From Campylorhamphus procurvoides (taxonomy: Eukaryota > Chordata > Aves > Passeriformes > Dendrocolaptidae), in the NCBI GenBank assembly GCA_013396655.1, contig WBMV01007522.1, positions 293,108 to 357,107 on the forward strand: 64,000 nucleotides of DNA, read 5' to 3'. Positions 40,401 through 51,960 of the stretch are shown piece after piece. The position numbers and the translations under genes are program-made. Under the pieces are notes generated by a model that saw nothing but the letters and a program-made list of their open reading frames with translations, made no database searches and had not been told where the DNA came from. Each line of letters starts with the position of its first letter. Within the stretch, counting starts at the first letter, position 1.

Positions 40401-40948
40401 GGTCTGGCACAGTAAAAATTACTCCATCTTCTCCCAGGTTGTGAAGTATCAAAGAAGTCAAAAAAGTCTGAAACAGAAGATCATTGCTTCAACCCAGAGT
40501 TTAACTCAGAATATAGTCTTCTGCCTCAGGAGAGCACCGTATTCACATAAGTCTGATGCTACTTGGTGAACAATGTGTGCTCAGCTTGAAAAAAAACATC
40601 TATCAGAGTCTCCAGAAACACTCACTCCAACAACAAAGAGTTGGAAAATGCTTTCAAAGGAGCCACAAATCCACCAGACCAAAGCAAGATACCTCAGATC
40701 TGGCAGGCGAGGCCGGAGGAACAGGTTCAGCAGGAAGCATTCAGCTTTGCCCTTTCTCCCCATGTCACCCCTTTGAAAGCCAGGAATGAGCTTATTTACC
40801 TATTCAGACCTCAGCCACTGCTATAAGTTCCTCTTCAGCGCATGCATGCACCCCCCATTACCTTATTTAGCCATTTCAGCCCCGGTATTCTGTTAGAGTT
40901 GATTTGCTCTTCCAGCCAGGGCCGCATGCGCATCCTTTCGACAGGCAT
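19112..40948 (-). CDS. IRF2: IRF2, interferon regulatory factor 2 (joined CDS, 8 coding exons)
   Basis: IRF2 is a nuclear transcription factor. It binds ISRE/IRF-E sites (GAAANNGAAA) and mostly competes with IRF1 to damp interferon-responsive genes; it also activates some targets, such as histone H4. The join is 40862-40948, 35511-35610, 34727-34903, 32316-32362, 28889-29000, 25863-26021, 20781-20828 and 19112-19423. The product begins [15 protein letters not shown] and ends [12 protein letters not shown]. The N-terminal IRF DNA-binding domain (about residues 1-113) has its tryptophans at 11, 26, 38, 46 and 58, plus His40, Arg82, Cys83 and Asn86, which contact DNA in this family. Lys75 and Lys78 (acetylated in human IRF2) are kept. 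Three sumoylation-type motifs are present: IKQE (Lys137), IKTE (Lys164) and IKEE (about Lys288). The expected length is about 345 residues against 349 in human. As written, exon 8 has one base too many and the join is out of frame. It reads through only if exon 8 starts 4 nt later or if the extra A is an error. Confidence 0.95.
19424..20780 (-). other. IRF2: IRF2 intron 8
   Basis: About 1.4 kb from GCTGAG|GTAAGC to TTTTCTAG|. No repeat or gene is recognised. Confidence 0.88.
20781..20828 (-). CDS. IRF2: IRF2 exon 8 with one surplus base (frameshift or shifted acceptor)
   Basis: The exon is recognisable: after its first codons it reads [13 protein letters not shown] and ends at GCTGAG|GTAAGC in phase 0, matching exon 9. 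From the expected acceptor (TTTGACAG|AAAGTG) it is 48 nt, but entering in phase 1 and leaving in phase 0 needs 47. The surplus is in the run at 20819-20822, four A on the coding strand where the conserved GAA-ACN codons give three. Read literally, the frame becomes E-S-E-N-N-stop, giving a protein of about 232 residues without its C-terminal part. An AG 4 nt downstream (GACAGAAAG|TGAAAA, exon 20781-20824, 44 nt) would restore the frame with V-K-T-T in place of E-S-E-T-T. Either the assembly has a homopolymer error, or the acceptor has moved, or the allele is broken; the sequence alone cannot decide. Confidence 0.85.
20829..25862 (-). other. IRF2: IRF2 intron 7
   Basis: About 5.0 kb with GT-AG ends. 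It contains the 0.9 kb CR1 copy at 23290-24180. The exon 8 side is TTTTGTTTGACAG, a reasonable acceptor; the alternative AG lies 4 nt further into exon 8. Confidence 0.85.
23290..24180 (-). mobile_element. CR1 LINE, long 3' part, minus orientation
   Basis: About 0.9 kb inside IRF2 intron 7, in the same orientation as the gene. The plus strand shows TCTCCAGGCTGAACAAGCCC, then CTCACAGAGTGAGTGCTCCA, GACTGGACACAGTACTCAAG and finally AACAAGACTTGTCCCAGGAC. These are well-known segments of the CR1 3' region read on the reverse strand. Reading frames are broken, so no functional ORF2 remains. Confidence 0.85.
25863..26021 (-). CDS. IRF2: IRF2 exon 7: residues 175-228
   Basis: This 159-nt exon, phase 1 to phase 1, encodes [20 protein letters not shown], then [20 protein letters not shown] and [13 protein letters not shown]. 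It is open throughout in the expected frame. The acceptor is AAGTTGTAG|GACAGT and the donor is TATGCAG|GTAAGC. Its phase-1 end is secure and fixes the frame required of exon 8. Confidence 0.95.
26022..28888 (-). other. IRF2: IRF2 intron 6
   Basis: About 2.9 kb with GT-AG ends. It contains a short imperfect TGGTATATA-type repeat at about 26400-26440. Nothing else seen. Confidence 0.85.
28889..29000 (-). CDS. IRF2: IRF2 exon 6: residues 138-175
   Basis: This 112-nt exon, phase 0 to phase 1, encodes [20 protein letters not shown] followed by [18 protein letters not shown]. The motifs IKQE (shared with exon 5) and IKTE are sumoylation consensus sites. The acceptor is TCATTCTAG|CAAGAG and the donor is TTGTAG|GTAAGT. 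The exon is about two residues shorter than the human equivalent, which fits most of the total length difference. This middle part of IRF2 diverges fastest, so the substitutions are unremarkable. Confidence 0.94.
29001..32315 (-). other. IRF2: IRF2 intron 5
   Basis: About 3.3 kb with GT-AG ends and no recognisable repeat or gene. The 132- and 90-codon ORFs at 31502-31900 overlap on opposite strands and look spurious. Confidence 0.85.
32316..32362 (-). CDS. IRF2: IRF2 exon 5: basic linker, residues 122-137
   Basis: This 47-nt exon encodes the lysine-rich linker [16 protein letters not shown], which ends at Lys137, the first residue of the split IKQE sumoylation motif. The acceptor is TTGTTGCAG|GAAAAA and the donor is ATTAAG|GTAAAA. 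It contains a run of eight A. I counted it against the frame and it is correct here, unlike the A-run in exon 8. Confidence 0.93.
32363..34726 (-). other. IRF2: IRF2 intron 4
   Basis: About 2.4 kb with GT-AG ends. A tRNA-like word near 33768-33830 was examined and rejected. Nothing else recognised. Confidence 0.85.
34727..34903 (-). CDS. IRF2: IRF2 exon 4: recognition helix, residues 63-122
   Basis: This 177-nt exon starts after TGCTTAG| and ends at AAAAAAG|GTAGAT, phase 1 to phase 1. It encodes [20 protein letters not shown] onward to SERPSKK. It therefore contains the recognition helix with Arg82, Cys83 and Asn86, the acetylatable Lys75 and Lys78, and the basic end of the DNA-binding domain. 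Confidence 0.96.
34904..35510 (-). other. IRF2: IRF2 intron 3
   Basis: A short intron of 607 nt with GT-AG ends. Nothing else seen in it. Confidence 0.9.
35511..35610 (-). CDS. IRF2: IRF2 exon 3: DNA-binding domain, residues 30-63
   Basis: This 100-nt exon, the same length as I recall for mammals, encodes [17 protein letters not shown] through NWAIHTG. It carries Trp38, His40, Trp46 and Trp58 of the IRF tryptophan cluster. The acceptor is CCCTTCCAG|GAGAAG and the donor is ACACAG|GTATCG, leaving phase 1 (the first base of Gly63). I see no substitutions in this stretch relative to the mammalian protein as I know it. Confidence 0.96.
35611..40861 (-). other. IRF2: IRF2 intron 2
   Basis: About 5.3 kb with GT-AG ends. 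No repeat or RNA gene is recognised by eye. A 96-codon minus-strand ORF at 38301-38591 has no recognisable protein and no convincing splice context. Confidence 0.8.
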
Positions 40949-40958
40949 TGTCACCCAC
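40862..40958 (-). CDS. IRF2: IRF2 exon 2: start codon and residues 1-29
   Basis: The ATG is at 40948-40946 and has A at position -3, a good initiation context. The exon encodes residues 1-29 of the DNA-binding domain ([11 protein letters not shown] through GLKWLNK), including Trp11 and Trp26. It ends in phase 0 at AAG|GTAATG. The acceptor is CTTCCCAG|GTGGGTGACAATG, leaving 10 nt of 5' UTR (40949-40958). Another AG lies 11 nt upstream, so the exact acceptor could shift without changing the protein. Residue 20 is Arg (AGA), where human IRF2 has Thr as I recall it and IRF1 has Gln. Confidence 0.95.
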
Positions 40959-43900
40959 CTGGGAAGGAGCTGGAAGGAACAATGGACAAGGTTACTTATT
41001 TTCCAGGCAGAACTCCTGGGCAGTTCCCCTACCTCTGCACAGCACAGACATATCAAAGCTTTGCAGGCACTGAACAACTGTAAATATAATCGTGATTTTA
41101 GATCTGTGTGTGAGCCTCCCCTAAAAGCAACTGAGATGATAAAGTCTTCTTTATGGCAGAAAACGCTCTTCTAGTGTTTCCTAGTACACCTGGACTAGGA
41201 AAATGTTCACCTGAAGAAGACACATGATGTTGGTAAAAACCTGCCTGCTAATACAGGCAGGATACCAGAGGTCACAAAGAAAAACAATTATGCTCCTGGG
41301 GATATACCTCTTTTTGGCACATGTACCTGCATTTGCACAGGACCTTTTCTTGCAAAATAAAAATATGTAAAGAAAAAAATCCACATGCTGGAGGCATCAC
41401 TGTACTAGCTAAAATCAAGCATCTGCTAAGAAAAGTGCTTTCAAATGTCCTTCTGTCCCATAAACTGGACTAAAATTACGAAAAATACATTTGACGTCAC
41501 AGCAATTTATCAGACCACTTTGTTGTGGCTGAGTAGTTTGGCCCCCTCCCTCCAGCTTTCTCAGATTAACCCAGTCACTGATTTTTTTAGCTGTTATTTT
41601 ACATTTCAGCTATGAAGTGAGTGCTTCACAGCCTCCTCAACTGCACCATACCACCTCATATTATTCAGTTAAAACTTCTTTTTTTCTGTCTCTCTCTCAC
41701 ACACGTGACCTTGATGCCATTTCCCTGTTTAGAGCTGTAAATTATTGACATAAGAGTCCAAAGTCTTGAACCTGAGGCAGAAAATTTTAAAAACATTAAC
41801 CTATCTCAGGCACCACTCTGTAAATGCCAACTGCCACTAGATGCACATTAAAGCACCGCATTAAATGCCTGTTAAGCAGCCTGCAACCTATCATTTCCAC
41901 ACTGAAGTACTTGCATTTGGCCTGCTGTTTCTCCTTGCCCCTTCTGCACTGGGCTCAGCTCCTTCCTTTCTCCTCTGCTCTTCACATCTGTGTTCTCTGC
42001 ATCATTCTTAACTTCTCTGGTCAGATATTCCCGTCACCTTTGATCTTAAAATAAAAATAAAAAAGAGAAAAAGAAATTGAAAGCATTACAGCAATGGCAC
42101 AAACGTAAAGGGGTTTCTCTCTTCCTATCGGAGTACAGGCATCAGACAGACTAACAATTAGGCAGTACCAAGCCCACACCCAGCGCAAGAGGAAGAAAAA
42201 CGTTCAAAGTTTCCTCTCATTGCTCTGAGGACATGTATTTCCTGAAACTAATAAGGAATTAAAACCTCAGTGCAACAATAAGGCTCTTTGATATGTTCCG
42301 AGAATTTACCAGCAGCCACACTTACACTAATCTCTTAGCAAGTGTATTGGCATTTCATTTCCTACTGTGTGGAGGGGTCACTCACACTTCAGCTGCAGCC
42401 TGTTGCAGTAACTACAAATTTCTAAAATCGCTCAGAAAATGGTTGCAACCGTGCAGCTCCCTTTCAGGTGCACATCAGACATACAAAAACAGCAAACACC
42501 AGAACCTGATAGCAGCTGAGCCCTTGTGCAAATCCCCTCTCTGTGCAAGAGGGAAGCTGTTTTCTGGGCGAAGGTGACAATTGGGTATAGCTTTCTCAGC
42601 CTCCAGGTCAGTGGCAAACAGCTGGCAGTGCCACTGCAGCCCTCTGCCCTTGGCACCAGCAATCCGCATCCAAGTTGCAGAATGTGTATAGGAGATATGT
42701 ACCATCTTCCCCTACCGTACTTTGAGTCAAAGCTGAAAAATACAAATGGAAATGTACTAAAAACATGAACAAATTTTTATTTGTCTGACAAGAAAGAAAC
42801 AAGTATCTGCAACAGATGCATTTCTCTGTAAGGTATCTTTAAGTACGCATGCACTTTTGAGACAATTCCTGGAAACACTGCATCACACTCAATACTCCAT
42901 ATATGAATGTTCCCATTTAGCAGTCGGACTTGTCTTGTCTTCCGGGTAATGAGCCCTTAACACAAATTTCAAGCCCATCTGAATAAACAAATTAGACAGA
43001 AGGCAGAAAAGTCATCCTGAAAGCAGCAGCAACGAATCCCACTTGGGACAGGCAACATGGGAGAAACAGAAGCTGCCTTTGTGCAAAAGCAATACATTTC
43101 AGGAAATGAGAAAGCTGCCAACAATTGCTACTGCAAGGAAGCTGGTCTTGCCCAAAATGGCACAGTTGAGCCAGTCTGTCTCTTCCCTCCCACATCCCTG
43201 GGGGCTTCCCCAGCAGCTCCCCTGCAGATGCTTTGCTGTGGTGCTCATCTCCTCTTCGGCACCCTGGGACTCCTCTGGGATTAGCACCTGCAGCGTTCAG
43301 CACACACTTTCACATCCATCACCGGCACTAAGGCAAATTGATCCAAAGTAATCGGAAGAAAAGTCTGACTTGTGAGAAGGGAGAAGATAAATAGGCTCCC
43401 AAGACCTATTTCAAAAAGAACCCCATAATCATGTCCAGTTGGGCAGAACAGTGGGCAACTTCTGGGGCTATGTCTTTCACAAAGGGGCAAGCACCTTATG
43501 CTTCTGCTTACCAAAACATGCCTCCTTGTGCTCCTCTAAGAGCACATACTGCTGAAAATAAAGCTGGATGTCTTCAGAAGATACTCCCAGACCTGTCTGC
43601 CTCAGGAGAGTACTGACCACCACAGTGCTAAAATGTAGTGGTTTTTTTTGCAGTTGGACATCAACAACATCCTTTTGATGAAAATATCAAGTCAACTCTA
43701 GCAATGAAAGTGCCATGTCTCCCCTCCAGAGCTGACAAATGCATGATTTATTTGTACAAAAAGAAACATCAACTTCTGCAGTGCCTTAAAGGTAGCTTCT
43801 GTCTGTCCGTAAGTGGGGTCAATAGGTGAACTTGGAAGTTTTATTCCAATAGCTCCAGGTGGGTAAACCTGAAGTCCATCCCTCAGTGAGTACAGAATCA

Positions 43901-46900
43901 ATCACCTGACATTAAGAATCATTTAAGCTTGAGAAGACCTTTGAAATTCTCCAAAATACACAGCAAAGACATGTAAAGTTTCAGGGGCCATGACCTAACA
44001 CCAAGCCAGCTTCACCATCCATCAGAATATATTAATTATTAAAAAAAACCTACAAAGCCAGAAACTAAGGTAAGCCATACAAAGCAGCAGGCATGCCAAG
44101 TTCCTTACTCCAGCCCCTCTCCAATGTTTACGCAGCTGAAAGAAAAAAGCAGAAACAGTCCATCCTTTTAAGGAGAACGAAACATCAACATTTATAATCT
44201 GGAGCAGGTTGTAAAACCACAAGCACCTATGCACCTCTCTCCCATTCCTGGCCAACCTTAATACTGCACTTCCCCTGCACGTTTACACCTAGAAGCTCTG
44301 TGCAGCTGTCTGTACTTTTTGTACCAGGGGGCAAATGGATTTCAAACAGTATTTTCAGAACTGCCAAGGCATGCAGTCCCCCCTGACTTCACCACCACCA
44401 TGATATCCTGGGCTGTGGGTACCCATCCACTGGCCTCTGCAAACCTCTTCAGAAACCTGGTTATCTTTGCCTGCCTGAACCTTCACAGTCAGGTTAACCA
44501 GGAGAAAAATGGCTTAATGCCTATCACAGGTCACTTGACACCATCTTCTTCCACCTTGGAGAGACCATGGATGGGGGTGGCTGGGGAGAGGAGCAGCGTC
44601 AGCTGGGGCTGCAGTGGCAAACAACCATGTTACACTCTATCACTCTTCAGTCCCATCCCAATTTTGCTGCATGCTAATGCTACTCTTTGCATAGACACCT
44701 TTCTGAATAAGACCAGGAACTTAGCAGGCTTACAAGCAACACCTCTTTCTGTAGGGTCTTTTTCATCCATTCGAACCTAGACCATGGCTCTCATTCTGCT
44801 CAAAGACATGAGCGACAGCACAACCAACAGAGGAAGACACTCCAGCGTGGGAGTGGGAAGGAGATGCTGGAGTGGCCAGGGAAGAACCCCCTTAATTCAA
44901 AACCACTAATAAAGCTGCTGTGCTTTTAGACCACAGCCTCAAACTTGGATAATACTGAAACCCAGCATCTTATTGGGGAAAGCACGGGAAAACGCCTAAT
45001 ACTCCCAGAAACCCACCACTGGAGTCAAACTTTGTGGCATTATGTTGAAAATAATTCCTGTTTTTGTTTCTGGTTTATCACTGTCCTGTTGTGGGGGAAG
45101 GGAAGAATAATCACCAAGAAACCCAGTCAACTGCACATGGGACCTAACAAAGCATTTTTCAGCCCCATCTCAAAAGAGAAACTCATTTAGACATTGGAAG
45201 TCGGGCTACCTGCTGGGAAATCATTTTATGAACTCTTGCCATTCTTAGTAAAACAGCCAGTCTTCAAGAATCACTATTTTTAACCATGCTTCTTACAAAT
45301 GTGCTAAGACTGCTAGTTCCATGAAATTCCCTTTTCTCACTCCATTTTTATCACCTGCCTCATTCTGAGAGGGGGGCTGCTGCCCGGGGCATTTGCCTTT
45401 TCCATGGTGGGAACCTGTATGTATTGACAGACATTAAGACATCAATAAAATTATTCCCAAACAAATGTTGAGTGTACAAGATAGCAACCCAAATACAATT
45501 GTCCAGAAGAGCAAGCTACTAGGAGCCTAAATGGAGCCACTCCCCTGTGACAAGCATGGCCCATGGGTGTGCTGATGCCACAGTTTATGAAGGGATTGTT
45601 TTGACCTTCTTTGAAGCTTTATTTATTGCACTATTCATGGCAGTCCTGTGGTCAGTTCGCCCTATTTTTTGCAACTAGACACTGCAAAAACGTGGTGGAG
45701 GCTACCCCACAACAAGCTATAAACTGTCCTAATCTTGCAGGTGTGACATTGAGGAAGAGTGCTGTGGAGGGCAGAGGATCTGCTGGAGCTGGTGCCAGCG
45801 CAGCCAAGTTAGGAATACAAAGACTGGGAGGAGGCCAGTCAATAATGTTGCTCCCGCTACCGCACACTGCGCTTGCAAATGAGCTTTCTACCAGGAAATC
45901 ACACCAGCAGCCTCGGTTGAAGCATGCAAGCTGGCTTAAGATAGACACGGCTGAAAGAAGAGTCCTAATGACATAAGGATGCAAAGCACATTTTTAGGAG
46001 TAGTCATACAAAGGGCATTGAGCAGGTAGCTATCACTACAGAATTGTTAAAGAGACAGTTAAACCATGCTGAAATTCAGCTATGTACACATTCTTGGCAA
46101 GATGCATTTTTCTAAGATTTTTTATGCAAGACTCTTCAGAAGGACACTCACAGTACTCAATTATTTTTAAAGACATAGCAGAAAATACTATTTTCAAGAC
46201 CGATTTATCTTTAAAGAGACAGTAGAAAATACAAAAGTGATGGTTGCAACCTGCATATACATATAAAAATTTTCACTCCATAATATTTAATAAAGAGCTT
46301 GTAGTCTTCTCCTACTCTATGCTAAACCATTCTATTAAGTCTGACTTTTTTTTTATCCTGACAGACATAACAAGCCTGCCATACAGCAAGTGTGACCTTT
46401 GAGAATGAAGAGCCCTTCACTAGAATTGCAGCAGCTGTAGACAGAAAGCGAAAGCAACAGCATGGCAGGCATTACATCTGAGCAGTACAAGATGTTCTCT
46501 TCCCTTCAGTTTCACTCTGACAGCATCTGGATAACTGAAAAAGCACAAAGGTTATCCCAAAACCAGAAGCTACTCTATGCCTGTGGATACTTATTATGAA
46601 ATATTTCTATGGAACTAAAAAAAAACAACCTGGAAAAGCAACTCTTCTTTCCCTATCACAGAATACCCAGGTACAAGATTTGTCAGTATACTAAAATTTT
46701 TTAATAGTTCTGAGAAGGTTAAGATGAGGTAACAATGTTGGAGGTACATTTGTGAAGTAGGTCACAGCCTTTCCCCAAAGCTGTGAAAAAACATCTGTTC
46801 CCCAGAGGACATGTGCAGAACATTGCATGGTATCTATTTCTCTTTTCTCTGCAAATACAGAACTAGCAACGTTTTTTTTTTTAGTTATCTTGTACTTGTG

Positions 46901-49164
46901 CTTTGCTGATAATCTTTTAAACTATTCCCTTTGTTTGTTAATGCTGCTGCAGTTCAGAAAAGCATCAATCACTCTGTGTGACGAAAGAGATATGCTGAAA
47001 TGAGACCATACCCTAATTTTAGGTTTCGCAGAACTGGGTTCTGTATTTGTGCCTGTGCCAAGACTGTTCTAGGATACAAGGAAACATGATCTTTTTTTAA
47101 AGAACAGTACTTGGAGCAAAATTCTGCCCTTTGGACTCTGCCTTCATATGGGATTCTGCATATACGGATACTTTTCTCAGCTGTTCTATTGTGAATACCC
47201 ATTTCAAAGGTTTAACCCTATGTACTCTGAGCAGAGCCCTGCTTGGAAGTCAAACTCGTCAGAGGGATAGAGCCTCCTCCCACATAAGAAAAACTCTTAG
47301 CCTCACCTACCCAGAAATACTTCAGAAATGTGAGATTGACACTGCAACAAGGACAACACAAATCCACTTTACTCAGTTGCTTCAAATTCAGAAACCTGAA
47401 ATCCCGCTGCACACAGCCTGCAAGGAGCCAAGACCTCTGCCTGGAGCATTTCCCATCTGCCATGAGGCAGAGAAATATCTGACCACTGATACTAGAGAAG
47501 CAGAATTAACATGTGTTCTTTCTGATAATGCCAAATTATGCAAATATTCATATCAGTTTTTGGAACCAACAGCAAAACACATAATTAAAGAGTAGCAAAT
47601 TAGGAAAAGTGGGCATTGCTGTTCTTAAAGGTGCAAGGTTTACAGCTTCAAAATAAAATACCCAAATTCTTGGCTTAGAAAACAGGTATGAAGCAGGAAA
47701 ACACATAAAAACCTGTAAGAGACTTTCTGGATTCACGGATAGTTAGAAAGCAAAACCCACCCTCTCTGGTCTTTTAAATGCATATAATGGTGCCTCTTTT
47801 GTTCCCTTTCATTATTCTGTCAGTGATGCTCTGTTGAACAGGCAGGGATGGGTGAAACATCACTGTCAGATTTGCTTCACACTAAGCATCTCTTGCCTTG
47901 TGCTCCTTAAAGTATATGCCATGGTCAACTGCTCCACAGAACCTGCTCCTGTGTTGTCTGTAACACTTAATCCACACTGCAGCAATGGCAGTGTTTTTCC
48001 TGCTCTTTCCTAACAACTTGGTGGTAGCAGAAAAAGACACCATGAGCATGCTATATCCTTCCTATCCATCACCAAGAAAAATCATTTCCTGCAGCCAGGA
48101 AAGGGGGTATCTTATTAGCTCAGGTGCCTGCAGGAAAGAGGAAACTCCATCAAGACAGGCCAGAAAACAAAGTACTGGGGAGCAGACAGGGTGGGAGGGC
48201 ACAGGTCCTGGGCAGACTGGTATAAGGCATGGCCTGGCCATTAGGAAGAACCTGTACATGCAATCAATGAGCAGTACTTCACCTGCTTCCCTAGGTTCTC
48301 GAGTCAAATGTGGCAAGGCTACAACCTGACCATGGCTGTTACAGGGAAAGCTCTGTGGGGTGGTGAAAAACCTTGGAAACCAGGCTGGTGCATCACATCT
48401 TCAACAGCCACTCAATCTTCCAAGGCCATGCAAAGCTGGGGCCAGGTTGTGCCCACCACAGTGCAAGGCAGATGGAGGTGGACAGAAACATTAAGCATGC
48501 CCTCCTCTCACACCGCTCTATCCAAGAAAGATACACACAGGTAGAAGGAAGAAAAGCCCTTGCATCCCTCAAGGGACAGAGGGCAAAAAACAACCAACCT
48601 GACTTGTCCTGAAGAAAAAAACAAACAAAACAAAGGCAGAAAATACCTTAAAGGTGTATTGAAATCAGCATTACAGACTGCATGATAAGCATGCCCAGTA
48701 AAACATGCAATGGGAACTCATACTGTATGTAGAGTGTGCTTCATCAGCCCTATAGTATTTGTGTTCCACCCAAAGGGTGTTAACATTCCCTGGCTGGGAT
48801 TCAGACATTACACATCAAAACAGACTCTTTCCTTTGGTTTCCATGCAAAGCTTATTCTCCCTCAGCAGCAAAGACATGAGTTGTTATTTTGCAGTCATCT
48901 CAGGCATTATTAAAGGTAGCCCTCAGATTTGCAGACTAGAAGTGCACTGAAGAAAAGCCATCTTATTTTAATACAATAGATCCAGAAGGCTGGGTTTTTT
49001 TTTTGCTTCTGGACTTAGCCATAATGAAACAATGCTTCAACCTCTTAATACCAACAATGAAACGTCCCTTGCACTACCTCCTATGCTGAACACTATCATA
49101 GCACTTGAACAACATGGTGTCTGTGGCTGAGCCCATTCACTTCTCTTGCATTGCAGCAACTTAC

Positions 49165-49267
49165 CTCAGCTTGGAACTTGGCCCAGGCTGCTAACAGATT
49201 GTTAAAGATCATCTCTACAGTATCCTCGCCATCATGATCATGCGCACACACATCAATGTCTGCAAGT
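49165..49267 (-). other. Exon-like block in IRF2 intron 1
   Basis: On the minus strand a block reads from TTGTATTGTCATCAG| to CAAGCTGAG|GTAAGT. The donor is a perfect consensus, and the block is open in one frame, with LADIDVCAHDHDGEDTVEMI then FNNLLAAWAKFQAE. A second AG allows a 95-nt version (49165-49259). It is richer in GC than its surroundings. It could be an alternative 5' exon of IRF2, an exon of an unannotated transcript, or chance. I do not recognise the peptide. Confidence 0.3.
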
Positions 49268-51734
49268 CTGATGACAATACAAAGTGATTGCTTTATTTTC
49301 TGCTTTAAAAGAATACTTTGTTTCCTGGGGCTTTCTTTCATTTGTTTCCCAGGTCTTGCAGGGTGTGAAGATGGGAGATCCAGATTCTGGTGGCATTAAG
49401 ATGCCAACAGGTCTGTGCAAGTGATATTCAATAGCACATGACTACAGAAGACTCTTCCCCTGCCACCTCCTCCATGAGTCTTGAAAGCAGCCATAACTTT
49501 ATTATTAATAATCAGTTCAATACCTGATTTGTTTCCTTCCTAAACTTTGCATTACATCTGATGACTGACCACGATTTATTCCCAGAATCTAGGATATACA
49601 ACCATTTCTCTCCCAAAAGTTGCCTAGAAGAGAGGTGGTGACTTTTCAGTAGCAGAGCTGTACTTCACTCAGATAAGTCTGGGAAGGGCTTGTTTACAAC
49701 AAGAAATCTGCTGGCATAGCTGACAGGGAGTAATTAATTACTTGCACCGGGGAGCAGTTATCCCCCAAATAATCAATTTTATTCCTGAATTAAGTGCTTA
49801 CACATGAATCCACTCCTGAATATCCACATTGCCACCACTTAGTTGTGTCAGTTGGAATCCACTGAAGCCAAACCCTGTGTGTTCTTTAAAGCTGCCAGGA
49901 AAACTCAGCATTTGACACCTGATTCCTAAAGAATTTTCCAGCATGTAGAAAACTAGAAGGCTATTAAGGTGCAAACAATTATCAAGAATCACTTCACTGA
50001 TGCAACTCAACAGCATGGTTCTGGTAGATCACCACACTCTTATAAGCCCCATGACTAAGTTTACAGGAGACAACCCTAAAACTTTTAGCAAGCATGCTTC
50101 TTACATGGGTCCCTCTAAAAGCAGTGGAAAATCACACATGTATGTACCTGCAAGATCAGAATCATAAACCGTAAAAGTATTTTTTAAAGCCTGGGCAGTC
50201 TTCATATCCTGCCTAGCATTCTTCTGCCCAAGTACAGGGTAAATGCTTTATAGGTTAAGTACTTTATAGGGTGCTATACATTAGAAAAACAGCCACTGTA
50301 AAACAAAACTACTTAATCTCAGTGTTCCCACACTTATGGTTTGTGAGGCTCAGGCAGGATGGTAAAAAGACAATGACATTTTAGAGGCACTCACAGAGGC
50401 AAAAAAAAATTATTCCAGATAGCAAACACTGAGAAATGTGTTCAAGAAAGAGTTTTCACATTCACTGACCATGACCTGCATCTGATGTAATCCACTGTGC
50501 TCAGACTCAGGGATTGTTTCTCACAGCTACCTTTGTTTGTGTAACATACTGTTCTGCAACACACAGCAAAAACTATTTGCACACTACACTAAAGTGTGAT
50601 TTAATATTTGCTTAAAGCTTTCATTTTATTGTCTGGGCAAGGGCAGTTTCTACCACTGTAAGTTAATAGCTAACCCACACCTACACCTCTGCTATCCAAA
50701 TTTCTAATCGCGAGCACAGCACCCAGATCCAAGAGCAAAAGACAAGAACTACCTCTGCCTAACCTCACTGAGAGCAGCAAACCCAGCCCTTTCAGGACAG
50801 CAATTTCGCCTTTACTTCCAAGAGAAGGTATTAAAGAAAAGCAACGCTATTTCAGATTTGTAAAAAACACTCTTGTGCTTACTTAGACACTTTCTTTACA
50901 GACAGATCAGAGCAGGCACAGACTTGGGGGCTGGGATCCTCTGAATCATCCACATGGCAAGCTGGAAACATGTCTGTCACATGAACATACTTACGGTTAC
51001 AAAAATAGCACCATGAAAGAAGCAGATGTGTTGAGCACAAAAAATAAATTGAATTAGTTATTATAGAGATATTGCTTGACACTGGAAAATTTAAAAGAGA
51101 AGTATTTTTCTCTTGTATATAAATTTGAAAGGCTTGCACTTAAAGACTGGCAAAGTATTAAGTGCTTGCACTTGTTGAAATGGCATGATCTAATTCTCCT
51201 TTTTCTGCCACAGGACATACAGGATATGAATAGTTAATAGCATTCGTTAAAAAATGTGCTTTTAATTTAAAGTTTTTGTGTTGACCGCAGACCAACAGCA
51301 ATTAGACACCCTCCATTTGTGATCTGCAATAACTATTTCTATCTTGGAAGTTTCCTAAAATACTACTGAGCTAGTGTGAAAAAACTCAACTCATCTTCCT
51401 TTCTTATCTGAGCTGAATAAATATTATTAAACAAAGCTGATCTTCTTCTGCTTCCCTCATCAATCTCTAATCTCTAGAATGGTTTCGGCATCCAAAGCAT
51501 TTAGTTTTTACATGCTTGAGTGCAATGTGTTCAAATGTATGACAATTAGACCTCTGGAATTTAACTCTCTTTTATTTCACCCCAGTATAGCTTCAGCAGA
51601 GCAGAAATTGTCCAAGCTTCTCATGAACACCCAAACTTTTTGTCAGTACAGCCCAGGACATGCACCTCTATGTATGAGAAGGACATTCATTTCAGATTAC
51701 ACAGCCACCCAACGTTTGGCCATCTTTTGACTAA

Positions 51735-51960
51735 TTCATTGGGTAGTTCTCAAGGTTGAAAAGGACCTTCTAGATGTTGACTGATCTGTGGAAATGGAGT
51801 GAAACCAATCACAATCATTTCATGTCATCAGTAAAGCTGATACCAGATAAGATCTTTTGGCTACTGTTGATCTGCTCCAGATCTAAGTGGACAACCCCAA
51901 AGGTGGGGAGCAAAAAAAAGTCCACCACATATTTCATACCTGATCCTATAACAACTCAAA
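51735..51960 (-). mobile_element. Possible CR1 remnant
   Basis: The words CAAGGTTGAAAAGGACCTTC and TAGATGTTGACTGATC resemble the reversed CR1 3' end, but the match is short and decayed. The rest of the stretch is unassigned. Confidence 0.3.

Noticed and set aside
44319..44780. 153-codon plus-strand ORF in IRF2 intron 1
   Set aside because: No known motif. Its composition resembles translated non-coding DNA and there is no splice or poly(A) context.
47131..47595. 154-codon plus-strand ORF in IRF2 intron 1
   Set aside because: No recognisable protein and antisense to the gene; most likely a chance open frame.
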